From: Aeromicrobium camelliae
GTDB taxonomy: Bacteria > Actinomycetota > Actinomycetes > Propionibacteriales > Nocardioidaceae
DNA: 64,000 nucleotides
Direction of reading: 5' to 3'
NCBI RefSeq assembly: GCF_003850045.1
Contig: NZ_RQJX01000009.1
Location: forward strand, 1 to 64,000
Below the pieces are notes generated by a model, which did not search any database, was not told the DNA's origin, and saw only the letters and a program-made list of their open reading frames with translations. The position numbers were made by a program, and so were the translations under genes. Positions 56,666 to 64,000 of this stretch are shown piece by piece (the first letter of the stretch is position 1; the number at the start of each line of letters is the position of its first letter).

Positions 56666-58372
56666 TCAGCTTGCGAGTTCGATCGAGCCGCCGGGGATGG
56701 CGTCGAGGAGTTTGCGGGTGTACTCCTCGCGCGGGCGGTCGAAGACCTCGGTCACCGTCGCCTGCTCCACGACCTTGCCGTTCTGCATCACCAGGACGTC
56801 GTCGGCGATCTGACGGACCACCGCGAGATCGTGGGTGATGAACAGGTAGCTCAGGCCCAACTCGGCCTGCAGGTCGTTGAGCAACGTGAGGATCTGCGCC
56901 TGCACGAGCACGTCGAGCGCGGAGACCGCCTCGTCGAGGATGACCACCTCGGGATCGAGCGCCAGCGCACGGGCGATCGCCACGCGCTGCCGCTGGCCAC
57001 CGGACAGCTCGCTGGGGAACCGGCGCATCACCGCCGACGGGAGCGAGACCTTGTCGAGCAGGTCGCGGATCTTGGCCTCGCGCTCCTTGTCGCTACCGAT
57101 CTTGTGGGTGCGCAGCGGCTCCTCGATCGAGCGGTAGATCGAGTACATCGGGTCCAGCGAGGCGTAGGGGTTCTGGAACACCGGCTGCACCCGGCGCCGG
57201 AACGCCAGCTGCTGCTTCTTGTCGCGCAGCGAGGTGATGTCGATGCCGTCGAACTCCACCGAGCCGCTGGTCGGCTCCAGCAGGTCCAGGACCATGCGGG
57301 CCACCGTGGACTTGCCCGACCCGGACTCCCCCACGATCGCCGTCGTCGTTCCGCGCCGCAGGCGGAACGACACGTCGTCGACGGCGGTGAAGTCGATCGA
57401 GCGGCCCGGTGCACCACCGGGGAGCTTGAACACCTTGGTGAGGTTCTTGGCCTCGACCACGGCAGTCGTGACCTCGCCGCCGAGCAACTCGTCCTCCGCG
57501 ACGACCTCCGCCGCGATCTCGCCGGCGGTCTTGACCGAGCTTTCGCGCACCTCCGCCCGCAACTGCGAGGTCAGCCGCTGCGACGCCAATGACGGCGCGG
57601 ACGAGATGAGCCGCTTCGAGTAGGGGTGCTGCGGGTTCTTGAGGATCTGCAGCGCCGGGCCGGATTCCACGACCTGCCCCTTGTACATCACCACGAGGTG
57701 GTCGGCTCGCTCCGCGGCCAGGCCCAGGTCGTGGGTGATCAGCAGCACCGCGACGCCCAGATCGGCGGTCAACGTCTCCAGGTGGTCGAGGATCTGCTTC
57801 TGCACCGTGACGTCGAGCGCCGAGGTGGGCTCGTCGGCGATGAGCAGCTTCGGACGTGCCGCCAGGCCCATCGCGATGAGGGCGCGCTGGCGCATACCGC
57901 CGGAGTACTCGTGCGGGAACTGCCGGGCACGGCTGGCCGCATCGGGAAGCCCGGCCTCCTCGAGCAACTCCACCACGCGCTTGTCGGCGGCCTTGCCCTT
58001 GGCGATGCCGTTGGCTTCCAGCGACTCCTTGATCTGCGACCCGACCCGCACGAGCGGGTTGAGGTTCGACATCGGGTCTTGCGGAACCAAGCCGATCTGG
58101 CTGCCCCGGATCGCCTCACGCTCGCGGCGCTTGAGATGCGTGATGTCGCGCCCGTCGAACACGATCGAGCCGCCGGTGACGTGGCCCGTACCGGGCAGCA
58201 GGTCGATGATCGCGTGCGCGGTGGTGGACTTGCCCGAGCCGGACTCACCCACGATGGCGACGGTCTGCCCCGGGTAGACGGTCAGACTCGCCCCGCGGAC
58301 CGCGGGGATATCCGTCTTGCCGGCGCGGAAGGCGACCTGCAGGTCGGTGATCTGCAACAGAGGTTCGGTCAT
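56666..58372 (-). CDS. oligopeptide ABC transporter, fused double ATPase
   Basis: This 568-residue protein joins two ATP-binding domains of the peptide/nickel (Dpp/Opp) type. Domain 1 has Walker A GESGSGKSTTAHAI (about 38-51) and signature SGGMRQRALIAMGL; domain 2 has GESGSGKSTVARMV and LSGGQRQRVAIARAL, each with its Walker B (LLIADEPTSALD; VVILDEAVSALD). In most relatives these are two genes (DppD and DppF); here they are one chain. It energises import by the two permeases upstream and overlaps the second permease by 4 nt. Confidence 0.94.
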   Translation of the reverse strand: MTEPLLQITDLQVAFRAGKTDIPAVRGASLTVYPGQTVAIVGESGSGKSTTAHAIIDLLPGTGHVTGGSIVFDGRDITHLKRREREAIRGSQIGLVPQDPMSNLNPLVRVGSQIKESLEANGIAKGKAADKRVVELLEEAGLPDAASRARQFPHEYSGGMRQRALIAMGLAARPKLLIADEPTSALDVTVQKQILDHLETLTADLGVAVLLITHDLGLAAERADHLVVMYKGQVVESGPALQILKNPQHPYSKRLISSAPSLASQRLTSQLRAEVRESSVKTAGEIAAEVVAEDELLGGEVTTAVVEAKNLTKVFKLPGGAPGRSIDFTAVDDVSFRLRRGTTTAIVGESGSGKSTVARMVLDLLEPTSGSVEFDGIDITSLRDKKQQLAFRRRVQPVFQNPYASLDPMYSIYRSIEEPLRTHKIGSDKEREAKIRDLLDKVSLPSAVMRRFPSELSGGQRQRVAIARALALDPEVVILDEAVSALDVLVQAQILTLLNDLQAELGLSYLFITHDLAVVRQIADDVLVMQNGKVVEQATVTEVFDRPREEYTRKLLDAIPGGSIELAS

Positions 58373-59346
58373 GACTTCTTGGCCTTCGGATCGAGGGCGT
58401 CGCGCACAGCGTCACCGAGCAGCATGAAGCTCAGGACCGTGATGGCGAGGGCGCCGGCGGGGAAGAACAGGACGTGCAGGTTGCTGCCCGAACGCACCTG
58501 GCTCTGAGCGGCGGCGATGTCGTTGCCCCACGAGACGACGCTCGGGGGCAGTCCGATGCCGAGGAACGACAGCGTGGCCTCCGCGACGATGTACACACCG
58601 AGGGAGACAGTCGCGGTGACGATCACCGGGGCCAGCGAGTTGGGGATCACGTGACGCCACAGGTTGCTGCGCCGGGTGGCGCCGATGGCCCGTGCGGCGT
58701 CGATGAACTCCAGCGACTTGATCTCGAGCACCGCACCACGAGCGATACGCGTCATCTGCGGCCAGCCGAACACCGCCAGCACCAGCACCACGGCCAGCAC
58801 ACCGCCCCAGTAGCCCCGGTTCGACCAGACGTTGTTGAGCGACGAGAGCAGCACGATCGCGCCGAGGATCAGCGGGATGGCGAAGAAGACGTCGGCGATG
58901 CGCGAGATGATCGTGTCGGTCCACTTGCCGTAGAAGCCGGCGATCGCTCCCGTCAGCAGCCCGACGAACGTCACGAACAGCATCGTCAAAATGCCCACCG
59001 TGACGGAGGCACGCGCCCCGTAAATCACCCGCGAGAACACGTCATAACCCTGGCGGTCGAAGCCGAACCAGTGGCCCGCTGACGGCCCTTCCAGGCTGCG
59101 CGACAGCTGGGCTTGGCGCGGGTTGATGTCAGTGAACAGCCCCGGGAAGAGGACGACGATGAAGATGAAGACCAGCAGCACCGCGGAGACCCAGAAGATC
59201 CAGTTGCTGCGCAACTGCTTCCAGGCCTCCTTCCACTGGCCCTCCGGCGGCGCGCTCGTGTCGACCGTCCCGGTCTCCTCGAGCGGCGTATCGGCCGCGG
59301 GGGCGACGTAGATCGTCTGACCAGGCAAAGGAGTCATGTCAGGCAT
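58369..59346 (-). CDS. peptide ABC transporter permease (DppC type)
   Basis: This 325-residue permease has about six transmembrane segments. Residues 1-45 form a long cytoplasmic N tail before the first membrane segment, typical of DppC/OppC. The coupling motif is DAARAIGATRRSNLWRHVIPNSLAPVIV (EAA loop), contacting the ATPase. It overlaps the first permease by 8 nt and the ATPase by 4 nt. Confidence 0.93.
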   Translation of the reverse strand: MPDMTPLPGQTIYVAPAADTPLEETGTVDTSAPPEGQWKEAWKQLRSNWIFWVSAVLLVFIFIVVLFPGLFTDINPRQAQLSRSLEGPSAGHWFGFDRQGYDVFSRVIYGARASVTVGILTMLFVTFVGLLTGAIAGFYGKWTDTIISRIADVFFAIPLILGAIVLLSSLNNVWSNRGYWGGVLAVVLVLAVFGWPQMTRIARGAVLEIKSLEFIDAARAIGATRRSNLWRHVIPNSLAPVIVTATVSLGVYIVAEATLSFLGIGLPPSVVSWGNDIAAAQSQVRSGSNLHVLFFPAGALAITVLSFMLLGDAVRDALDPKAKKS

Positions 59347-60265
59347 AGCGAATCCTCGGGTCGAGAGCGGCGTACAGCAGGTCGACGAGCAGGCTCATGA
59401 CGACGTAGACGAGCACCATGACGGTGACCACCGAGACCACCGTCGGCCCTTCGCCTCGCAGCACGGCCTGATACGCGAGATTGCCGATGCCGGGAATGTT
59501 GAAGATGCCCTCGGTCACGATCGCGCCGGCCATGAGAGTGCCGAGATCGGCGCCGAGGAAGGTGACGACGGGGATCAGCGAGTTGCGCAGCACGTGCCTG
59601 CGGTTGACCTCGCTCTCGCTCAGGCCCTTGGCCCGGGCGGTACGCACGTGGTCCGCGGTGAGGTTCTCGACGACCGAGGTGCGCGTCAGGCGCAGCACGT
59701 AGGCGAAGGACACCAGGCCGAGCACGGTGGCTGGGAGGATGAGGCGGGTGATCGAGGCGTCGCCGCCGACCGTCGCCGGCGCCCACTGCAACTGGACGCC
59801 GAACACCAGCTGCAGCATGAAGCCGAGGACGAAGATCGGCACGGCGATGACGAGCAGCGAGACCACGAGCATCGTGGAGTCGAACAGCTTGCCGCGGCGA
59901 AGACCGGCGTAGAAGCCGGCGATGATGCCGAGCACGGCCTCGATCACGAGGGCCATCAGGGCGAGCTTGAGGGTGACCGGGAACGCGCGGCCGATGAGGT
60001 CGGCGACGGGCTGGCCGGAGTACGAGAGGCCGAAGTCACCGGTGAGGGCGCCGCCGAGGAAGAGCAGCCACTGGACGATGAACGGCTGGTCGAGGTTGTA
60101 CTGCGCCTCGAGTTGCGCCTTGACGGACTCGGAGACCGGCTTTTCTCCGAACAGCGCCAAGATGGGGTCGCCGGGCTGCAGGAACACCATCGCGTAGATG
60201 AGCAACGTGGCGCCCAACACCACGGGAATCGCCTGCAGCAGGCGTTTGCCGACATACCACCACAT
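59339..60265 (-). CDS. peptide ABC transporter permease (DppB type)
   Basis: This 308-residue permease begins WWYVGKRLLQAIPVVLGATL, the N-terminal helix of the DppB/OppB type, and has about six transmembrane segments. The EAA-like loop is VRTARAKGLSESEVNRRHVLRNSLIP. It forms the translocation pore with the DppC-type subunit, whose start overlaps its end by 8 nt. Confidence 0.93.
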   Translation of the reverse strand: MWWYVGKRLLQAIPVVLGATLLIYAMVFLQPGDPILALFGEKPVSESVKAQLEAQYNLDQPFIVQWLLFLGGALTGDFGLSYSGQPVADLIGRAFPVTLKLALMALVIEAVLGIIAGFYAGLRRGKLFDSTMLVVSLLVIAVPIFVLGFMLQLVFGVQLQWAPATVGGDASITRLILPATVLGLVSFAYVLRLTRTSVVENLTADHVRTARAKGLSESEVNRRHVLRNSLIPVVTFLGADLGTLMAGAIVTEGIFNIPGIGNLAYQAVLRGEGPTVVSVVTVMVLVYVVMSLLVDLLYAALDPRIRYA

Positions 60266-60350
60266 GGGCAGGACCTCCTGATCGAGGGATCAATCTACTC
60301 CCCTGCGGTGGGTCGCACCGGCGCGCGGGGGGAGGGTGGGTTCACACACG

Positions 60351-60384
60351 GGTGGGGCGACACCCCGAGAGGTGTCGCCCCACC
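60351..60384 (-). terminator. perfect 14-bp hairpin between binding protein and permease genes
   Basis: Positions 60351-60364 (GGTGGGGCGACACC) pair exactly with 60371-60384 over a 6-nt loop, 10 nt after the binding-protein stop. No T-run follows on the minus strand. Hairpins here are a known way to keep binding-protein mRNA more abundant than the rest of the operon, which is the likely role. Confidence 0.75.
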
Positions 60385-60394
60385 ACAGTGGTGA

Positions 60395-62008
60395 TTACTT
60401 GGTGACGCGCTGGAGCTCCGGCTTGTTCTGCCAGTTGAACTCCACGTTGTTGACACCCTCTGCCGCCGCGGCGGAGATGTTGGTGTTCCACAGCGGGATC
60501 GCGGGCAGATCCTCCATGAGGATCGCCTGCGCGTCAGCAAGCGCCTGATAGCGCTCCTCGTCGTTCTGCGCGCTCGAGGCCTTGACCAGCAGCTCGTCGA
60601 ACTCCGGGTTGCTGTAGTCGCCGTCGTTCGAGCCGGCGCCCGTGCCGAAGACCGGGCCGAGGTAGTTGTAGATCGACGGGTAGTCAGGCTGCCAGCCGGT
60701 ACGGAACGCCGTGCCGATGGTGCGGTTGGTCACGAGCTCGCGCAACTCGGCGAACGTCGGGAACGCCTTCGGCTCCGCCTCGATCTCGAGGTTGGTGCGC
60801 CACTGGTTGACGACCGCCTCGACCCATTCCTTGTTGCCCGCGCCGTCGGCGTTGTACGACAGCTCGAACGTGCCCTCGAAGGGGCTGATGGCGTCGGCCT
60901 GGGCCCAGAGATCCTTGGCCTTGTCGGCGTCGAACTCGAGGACCTCGTTGCCCTCGACATCCTCGGTGTAACCGGGCATCAGCGGCGAGCTGAAGTCGGT
61001 CGAGGGCGAACGCGAGTCGTCGAAGATCTTGGAGGTGATCTCCTCGCGGTCGATCGCCATCGAGAGGGCCTGACGACGCAGCTTGCCCTCCTCGTCCTCA
61101 CCGAAATGCGGGAGCGAGGACGGGATGGTGATGGTCGAGTTGACCGAACCGGGCTCGGAGAACGCCTGCACCGAGTCGTCGTTCTCGTAGGTGGTCAGCG
61201 CGCTCGGCGGCACCTGGTCGAGCACGTCGAGGTTGCCCGACTGGACGTCGGTGTACGCGGCGTCGGGATCCTGGTAGAACTTGTAGGTGATGCCGTCGTT
61301 CTGCGCCTTGCGGTTGCCGTCGTAGTCCTCGTTCGGGACGAGCACGGCCTCGACGTCGTGCTCCCACGTCTCGAGCGTGTAGGGGCCGTTGCTGATCGGC
61401 TTCTCGCCGAAGGCCTCCATGTCCTCGAACGCGACCTCCGGCAGCGGGAAGTACGCCGAGTAGCCCAGGCGGCCCGGGAAGTCGGCCTCGGCGTTCTTGA
61501 GCTTGATCGTGAAGGTCAGGTCGTCGACGACGTTGAGACCGGAGATCGTGTCACCGCTCTCGATCGTGCCGTCGGCCGTGGTGCCCTCGATCGGGTAGTA
61601 GAAGTACGCGCCGAGCTGAGCGTTCTCGGGGTTGGCGCCGTAGTTCCACGCGTCCACGAAGGAGTTGGCCGTGACGGGGCTGCCGTCGGAGAACGTCCAG
61701 CCGTCCTTGAGCTTGACGGTCCAGGTGACGTTGTCCTCGGACTCGATCGACTCGGCGACCTCCATCTCGGTCTCGCCATCGGTCGTGTACGACACGAGGC
61801 CGGCGAAGATGAGGTCGATGATGTTGCCGCCGCCCACCTCGTTGGTGTTGCTCGGCACGAGGGGGTTCTGGGGCTCGATGCTGTTCGACGTGATGACGTT
61901 GTTGGCGCTGTCGCCGCCACCGTCTCCACCGCCGCAGGCAGCCAGGGTCAGGCTGCCGGCCGCGACCAGCGCGATGCCCGCCAGGCGTGTCCGCCGAGTG
62001 AGTCGCAT
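60395..62008 (-). CDS. peptide ABC transporter substrate-binding lipoprotein
   Basis: This 537-residue lipoprotein (SBP family 5, DppA/OppA type) captures peptides outside the cell. The signal peptide is MRLTRRTRLAGIALVAAGSL then TLAACGGG, with a Gly/Asp-rich linker after the lipobox Cys. The mature part has the family pattern GLVSYTTDGETEMEVAESIE, DGWTFSDGSPVTANSFVDAW and a C-terminal LPAIPLWNT. The ATG at 62008 is chosen: AGGAGG lies 8 nt upstream. The preceding 198 nt must hold the operon promoter, but I cannot assign a clear box. Confidence 0.94.
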   Translation of the reverse strand: MRLTRRTRLAGIALVAAGSLTLAACGGGDGGGDSANNVITSNSIEPQNPLVPSNTNEVGGGNIIDLIFAGLVSYTTDGETEMEVAESIESEDNVTWTVKLKDGWTFSDGSPVTANSFVDAWNYGANPENAQLGAYFYYPIEGTTADGTIESGDTISGLNVVDDLTFTIKLKNAEADFPGRLGYSAYFPLPEVAFEDMEAFGEKPISNGPYTLETWEHDVEAVLVPNEDYDGNRKAQNDGITYKFYQDPDAAYTDVQSGNLDVLDQVPPSALTTYENDDSVQAFSEPGSVNSTITIPSSLPHFGEDEEGKLRRQALSMAIDREEITSKIFDDSRSPSTDFSSPLMPGYTEDVEGNEVLEFDADKAKDLWAQADAISPFEGTFELSYNADGAGNKEWVEAVVNQWRTNLEIEAEPKAFPTFAELRELVTNRTIGTAFRTGWQPDYPSIYNYLGPVFGTGAGSNDGDYSNPEFDELLVKASSAQNDEERYQALADAQAILMEDLPAIPLWNTNISAAAAEGVNNVEFNWQNKPELQRVTK

Positions 62009-62206
62009 GGGGTTTTCCTCCTGTACATGGGTACGCCAGATCAGGCGCAACCTCATTGCTATCACTCAGGACGGGTGCTCCGACAGAGGGCGACAGGCAC
62101 CTTAATCAAAGTGTTACCGAACCGATGAGCCATCGCGAAGGGTTCACGCGAGCTATGGACAACCCGATCATCGGAGGCCGTATCGCGATCGCGGCGCGGC
62201 GAGTCC

Positions 62207-63091
62207 CTAGCGGCGGCGGAGGTTCCGGAGCCGCGGGAGGGCGAGGTCGCCGTCGTAGTACGCCCAGACGATGTACGCGAAGGGTCCCAGCTCTCGCGCC
62301 TGCTCGACGACGGCGGGCTCGACGGAGCCGTCGAGATCGTCGAGGACCCGCGCCCAGGATCGCTCGAGCTCACCAGGACGTCGCGGGGTGTACGACAACT
62401 CGCGTGCAAGTCGTTGCGCGCGCCGCCGCGCCTCCCGCACCCCGTCTTGCGCCCGCGTCCGGGGACGAGCGGGCTTCCCGCCCGTCGCGTGGCGACGCCC
62501 GGCGAGGACGCCGCTCGCCACGAGCAACGCCGCGACGCTGAGCGACCACGACAGTACGGGCCGTGCGCCGACCGCCTCGACCATCGCCCCGTATCGCAGG
62601 CTCATGAGGAGGCCCGCCAGCACCGCGACGACCGCGACGAGCACCGCGGCCGGCAGCATCGACGGCGACTGGCGGACGGCAGCAGGAAGCGGCAGCATCG
62701 CGAGGAGCAGCAGGACGCCCGCGCCGACGACGACCGCCGGCTCCGCGATCGTCATCATCAGCACCGGGTCCTGGGTGTCGCGCCCCTTCGGCGGCAGCGT
62801 GACCGCGGTGCCGACGAATCCGGCGACGACGCCGACGATGTAGACGGTCCACCACAGCGGCGGCTGCCGGGGCGCGGACGAGGTCACCGCCGAACGCTCC
62901 CCTCGACCCTCAGCCGCCATGCGGCGCACGATCTCGGCGCGGAGCAGGGCGAGGTCGATGACGCGGTCGACCCACGCCCGCTCACTCCCGTGCCGGGCGG
63001 CCCGACCCGCCGGGATCAGCGCGCTCGCCCGTGACACCACCGTCGCGATCGCCGTGTCGTCGCCGGCGAGCCGCACGACCGATGACCTCAT
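62207..63091 (-). CDS. hypothetical membrane protein
   Basis: I do not recognise this 294-residue protein. Residues 1-75 are soluble and basic; four transmembrane segments follow (about 80-102, 113-135, 145-165, 178-198), and the C-terminal 90 residues are charged and helical ([15 protein letters not shown]...). This suggests both ends are cytoplasmic. It follows etfA on the minus strand after a strong hairpin. Confidence 0.75.
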   Translation of the reverse strand: MRSSVVRLAGDDTAIATVVSRASALIPAGRAARHGSERAWVDRVIDLALLRAEIVRRMAAEGRGERSAVTSSAPRQPPLWWTVYIVGVVAGFVGTAVTLPPKGRDTQDPVLMMTIAEPAVVVGAGVLLLLAMLPLPAAVRQSPSMLPAAVLVAVVAVLAGLLMSLRYGAMVEAVGARPVLSWSLSVAALLVASGVLAGRRHATGGKPARPRTRAQDGVREARRRAQRLARELSYTPRRPGELERSWARVLDDLDGSVEPAVVEQARELGPFAYIVWAYYDGDLALPRLRNLRRR

Positions 63092-63113
63092 CGGCGCCTC
63101 CTCCCTTCAGTGG

Positions 63114-63150
63114 CGAAGGCCCCCGGATGAGCATCATCCAGGGGCCTTCG
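63114..63150. terminator. hairpin after etfA
   Basis: CGAAGGCCCC (63114-63123) pairs exactly with GGGGCCTTCG (63141-63150), and GGATG (63125-63129) with CATCC (63135-63139) extends the stem inside. It sits 17 nt past the etfA stop and before the next gene. No T-run, but position and stability make it the likely etfA terminator. Confidence 0.72.
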
Positions 63151-63166
63151 TCCAGCGCGCGGGCGA

Positions 63167-64000
63167 TCAGCCCTTGCGCTTCTTGATCTCCTCGGTGGCC
63201 TGCGGCAGCACCTGCTTCAGGTCGCCCACGACGCCGAAGTCGACGAGCTCGAAGATCGGCGCCTCGTCGTCCTTGTTGACCGCGACGATCGTCTTCGAGG
63301 TCTGCATGCCGGCCCGGTGCTGGATGGCGCCGGAGATGCCGTTGGCGATGTAGAGCTGCGGCGAGACGGTCTTGCCGGTCTGGCCCACCTGGAAGGTGTG
63401 GGGGTACCAGCCGGAGTCCACCGCGGCGCGCGAGGCGCCGACGGCGGCACCGAGAGCGTCGGCGAGCGCCTCGACGTCGGAGAAGTCGCCACCCGTGCCA
63501 CGGCCGCCGGAGACGACGATCGCGGCCTCGGTGAGCTCGGGACGACCCGAGGTCTCCTTGGGCTTGTTCGAGGTGATCTTGGCGGTCTTCGACACCTCGG
63601 CCACCTCGGCGGAGACCGCCTCGACGGCGCCGGCACCGGAAGCCTGCTCCGGCGCTGCCGAGTTCGGCTTGACCGCGATGATCGGCGTGCCCTTGGTGAC
63701 CTGCGCGGCGACCGTGAAGTTGCCGGCGAACACCGACTGGGTCGTGGTGATCGTGCCGCCATCGACGGTGACGTCCACGGCGTCGGTGATCAGACCGGAC
63801 TCGGTCCGCAGCGCGACGCGAGCGGCGACCTCCTTGCCCTCGGTGGTGGAGGGGACGAGGACCGCGGCCGGGCTCTTCTCCTTGACCAGCTGCGTCACGC
63901 CGTCGGCCTTGGGGGCGACGAGGTACTCGCTGTAGGCGGCGTCGTCGAAGGTGTAGATCTTCTCGGCGCCGTACTCGGCCAGCACGCCGGTGTCGGCTGC
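63167..64000 (-). CDS. etfA: electron transfer flavoprotein alpha subunit (partial)
   Basis: EtfA binds FAD and, with EtfB, carries electrons from acyl-CoA and other dehydrogenases to the respiratory chain. The window ends inside the gene, so the N terminus is missing; 277 codons remain. The C-terminal FAD domain is clear: [14 protein letters not shown], then [44 protein letters not shown] and [23 protein letters not shown]. The reading frame continues unbroken to the edge. etfB is expected just beyond the window. Confidence 0.96.
   Translation of the reverse strand, partial: AADTGVLAEYGAEKIYTFDDAAYSEYLVAPKADGVTQLVKEKSPAAVLVPSTTEGKEVAARVALRTESGLITDAVDVTVDGGTITTTQSVFAGNFTVAAQVTKGTPIIAVKPNSAAPEQASGAGAVEAVSAEVAEVSKTAKITSNKPKETSGRPELTEAAIVVSGGRGTGGDFSDVEALADALGAAVGASRAAVDSGWYPHTFQVGQTGKTVSPQLYIANGISGAIQHRAGMQTSKTIVAVNKDDEAPIFELVDFGVVGDLKQVLPQATEEIKKRKG

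Overview
This window looks like chromosomal sequence from a high-GC Gram-positive actinobacterium, most likely Propionibacteriales (Nocardioidaceae, Aeromicrobium/Nocardioides-like). That placement is an inference. It rests on very high GC with strong third-position GC, many GTG starts, many promoters whose -10 box sits 6-8 nt before the start codon (leaderless style), an imuA'-imuB-dnaE2 cassette with an actinobacterial-type LexA box, and an NrtR-controlled nadABC-nifS cluster. I see no rRNA, tRNA, CRISPR array, insertion sequence or prophage. The window is almost entirely core metabolism, with a few accessory genes.

Layout, left to right. 84-7.3 kb: branched-chain amino acid genes on the minus strand (leuB, ilvE, then aspA, and separately cimA), with an Ile-rich leader peptide and terminator in front of cimA. 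7.3-11 kb: a gene-poor stretch, a GntP-family permease, a small methyltransferase and a glycosyltransferase-like protein. 11-14 kb: the thiamine operon thiM-thiE-thiD-tenA behind a TPP riboswitch. 14-17.7 kb: two exported proteins, then a YczE membrane protein divergent from a MocR/YczR regulator. 17.8-21.5 kb: ilvB-ilvN-ilvC with a second attenuator (leader with Leu-Ile-Leu-Val). 21.5-29.3 kb: a frameshifted lipoprotein, a zinc-ribbon SDR, a PAS-PP2C phosphatase, ilvD, a SatD pair and a patatin. 29.3-36 kb: gatC-gatA-gatB, an unrecognised nuclease-like protein, and ligA. 36-40 kb: a MetE-like protein, an acetyltransferase, mnmA and its cysteine desulfurase. 40-46 kb: a lipoprotein gene interrupted by an in-frame TGA, then the NAD operon nrtR-nadA-nadB-nadC-nifS. 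46-49.6 kb: a PucR regulator divergent from a yeast-type cytosine deaminase and its permease. 49.6-56.6 kb: an Eis-like acetyltransferase and the SOS mutasome cassette. 56.6-62 kb: an oligopeptide ABC importer. 62.2-64 kb: a membrane protein and the truncated etfA.

How the genes fit together. cimA, ilvB/N/C, ilvD, leuB and ilvE cover most of isoleucine/valine synthesis and part of leucine synthesis; leuA and leuCD are not in the window. Two cysteine desulfurases are dedicated to different jobs by context: one to tRNA thiolation (mnmA), the other to the NadA iron-sulfur cluster. Cytosine salvage (deaminase plus permease) sits beside a purine-catabolism-type regulator. imuA', imuB and dnaE2 form the damage-inducible mutagenesis module.

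The least ordinary signals are: two branched-chain amino acid attenuators with very short, apparently leaderless leader peptides; two independently broken lipoprotein genes; a family of intergenic palindromes sharing an exact 20-nt core at two distant sites; a nested inverted repeat at 14.05 kb; a 30-residue ORF with a strong ribosome binding site near leuB; and an unrecognised protein with a D...QxK nuclease-like signature between ligA and gatC. No wholly new multi-gene system is evident.
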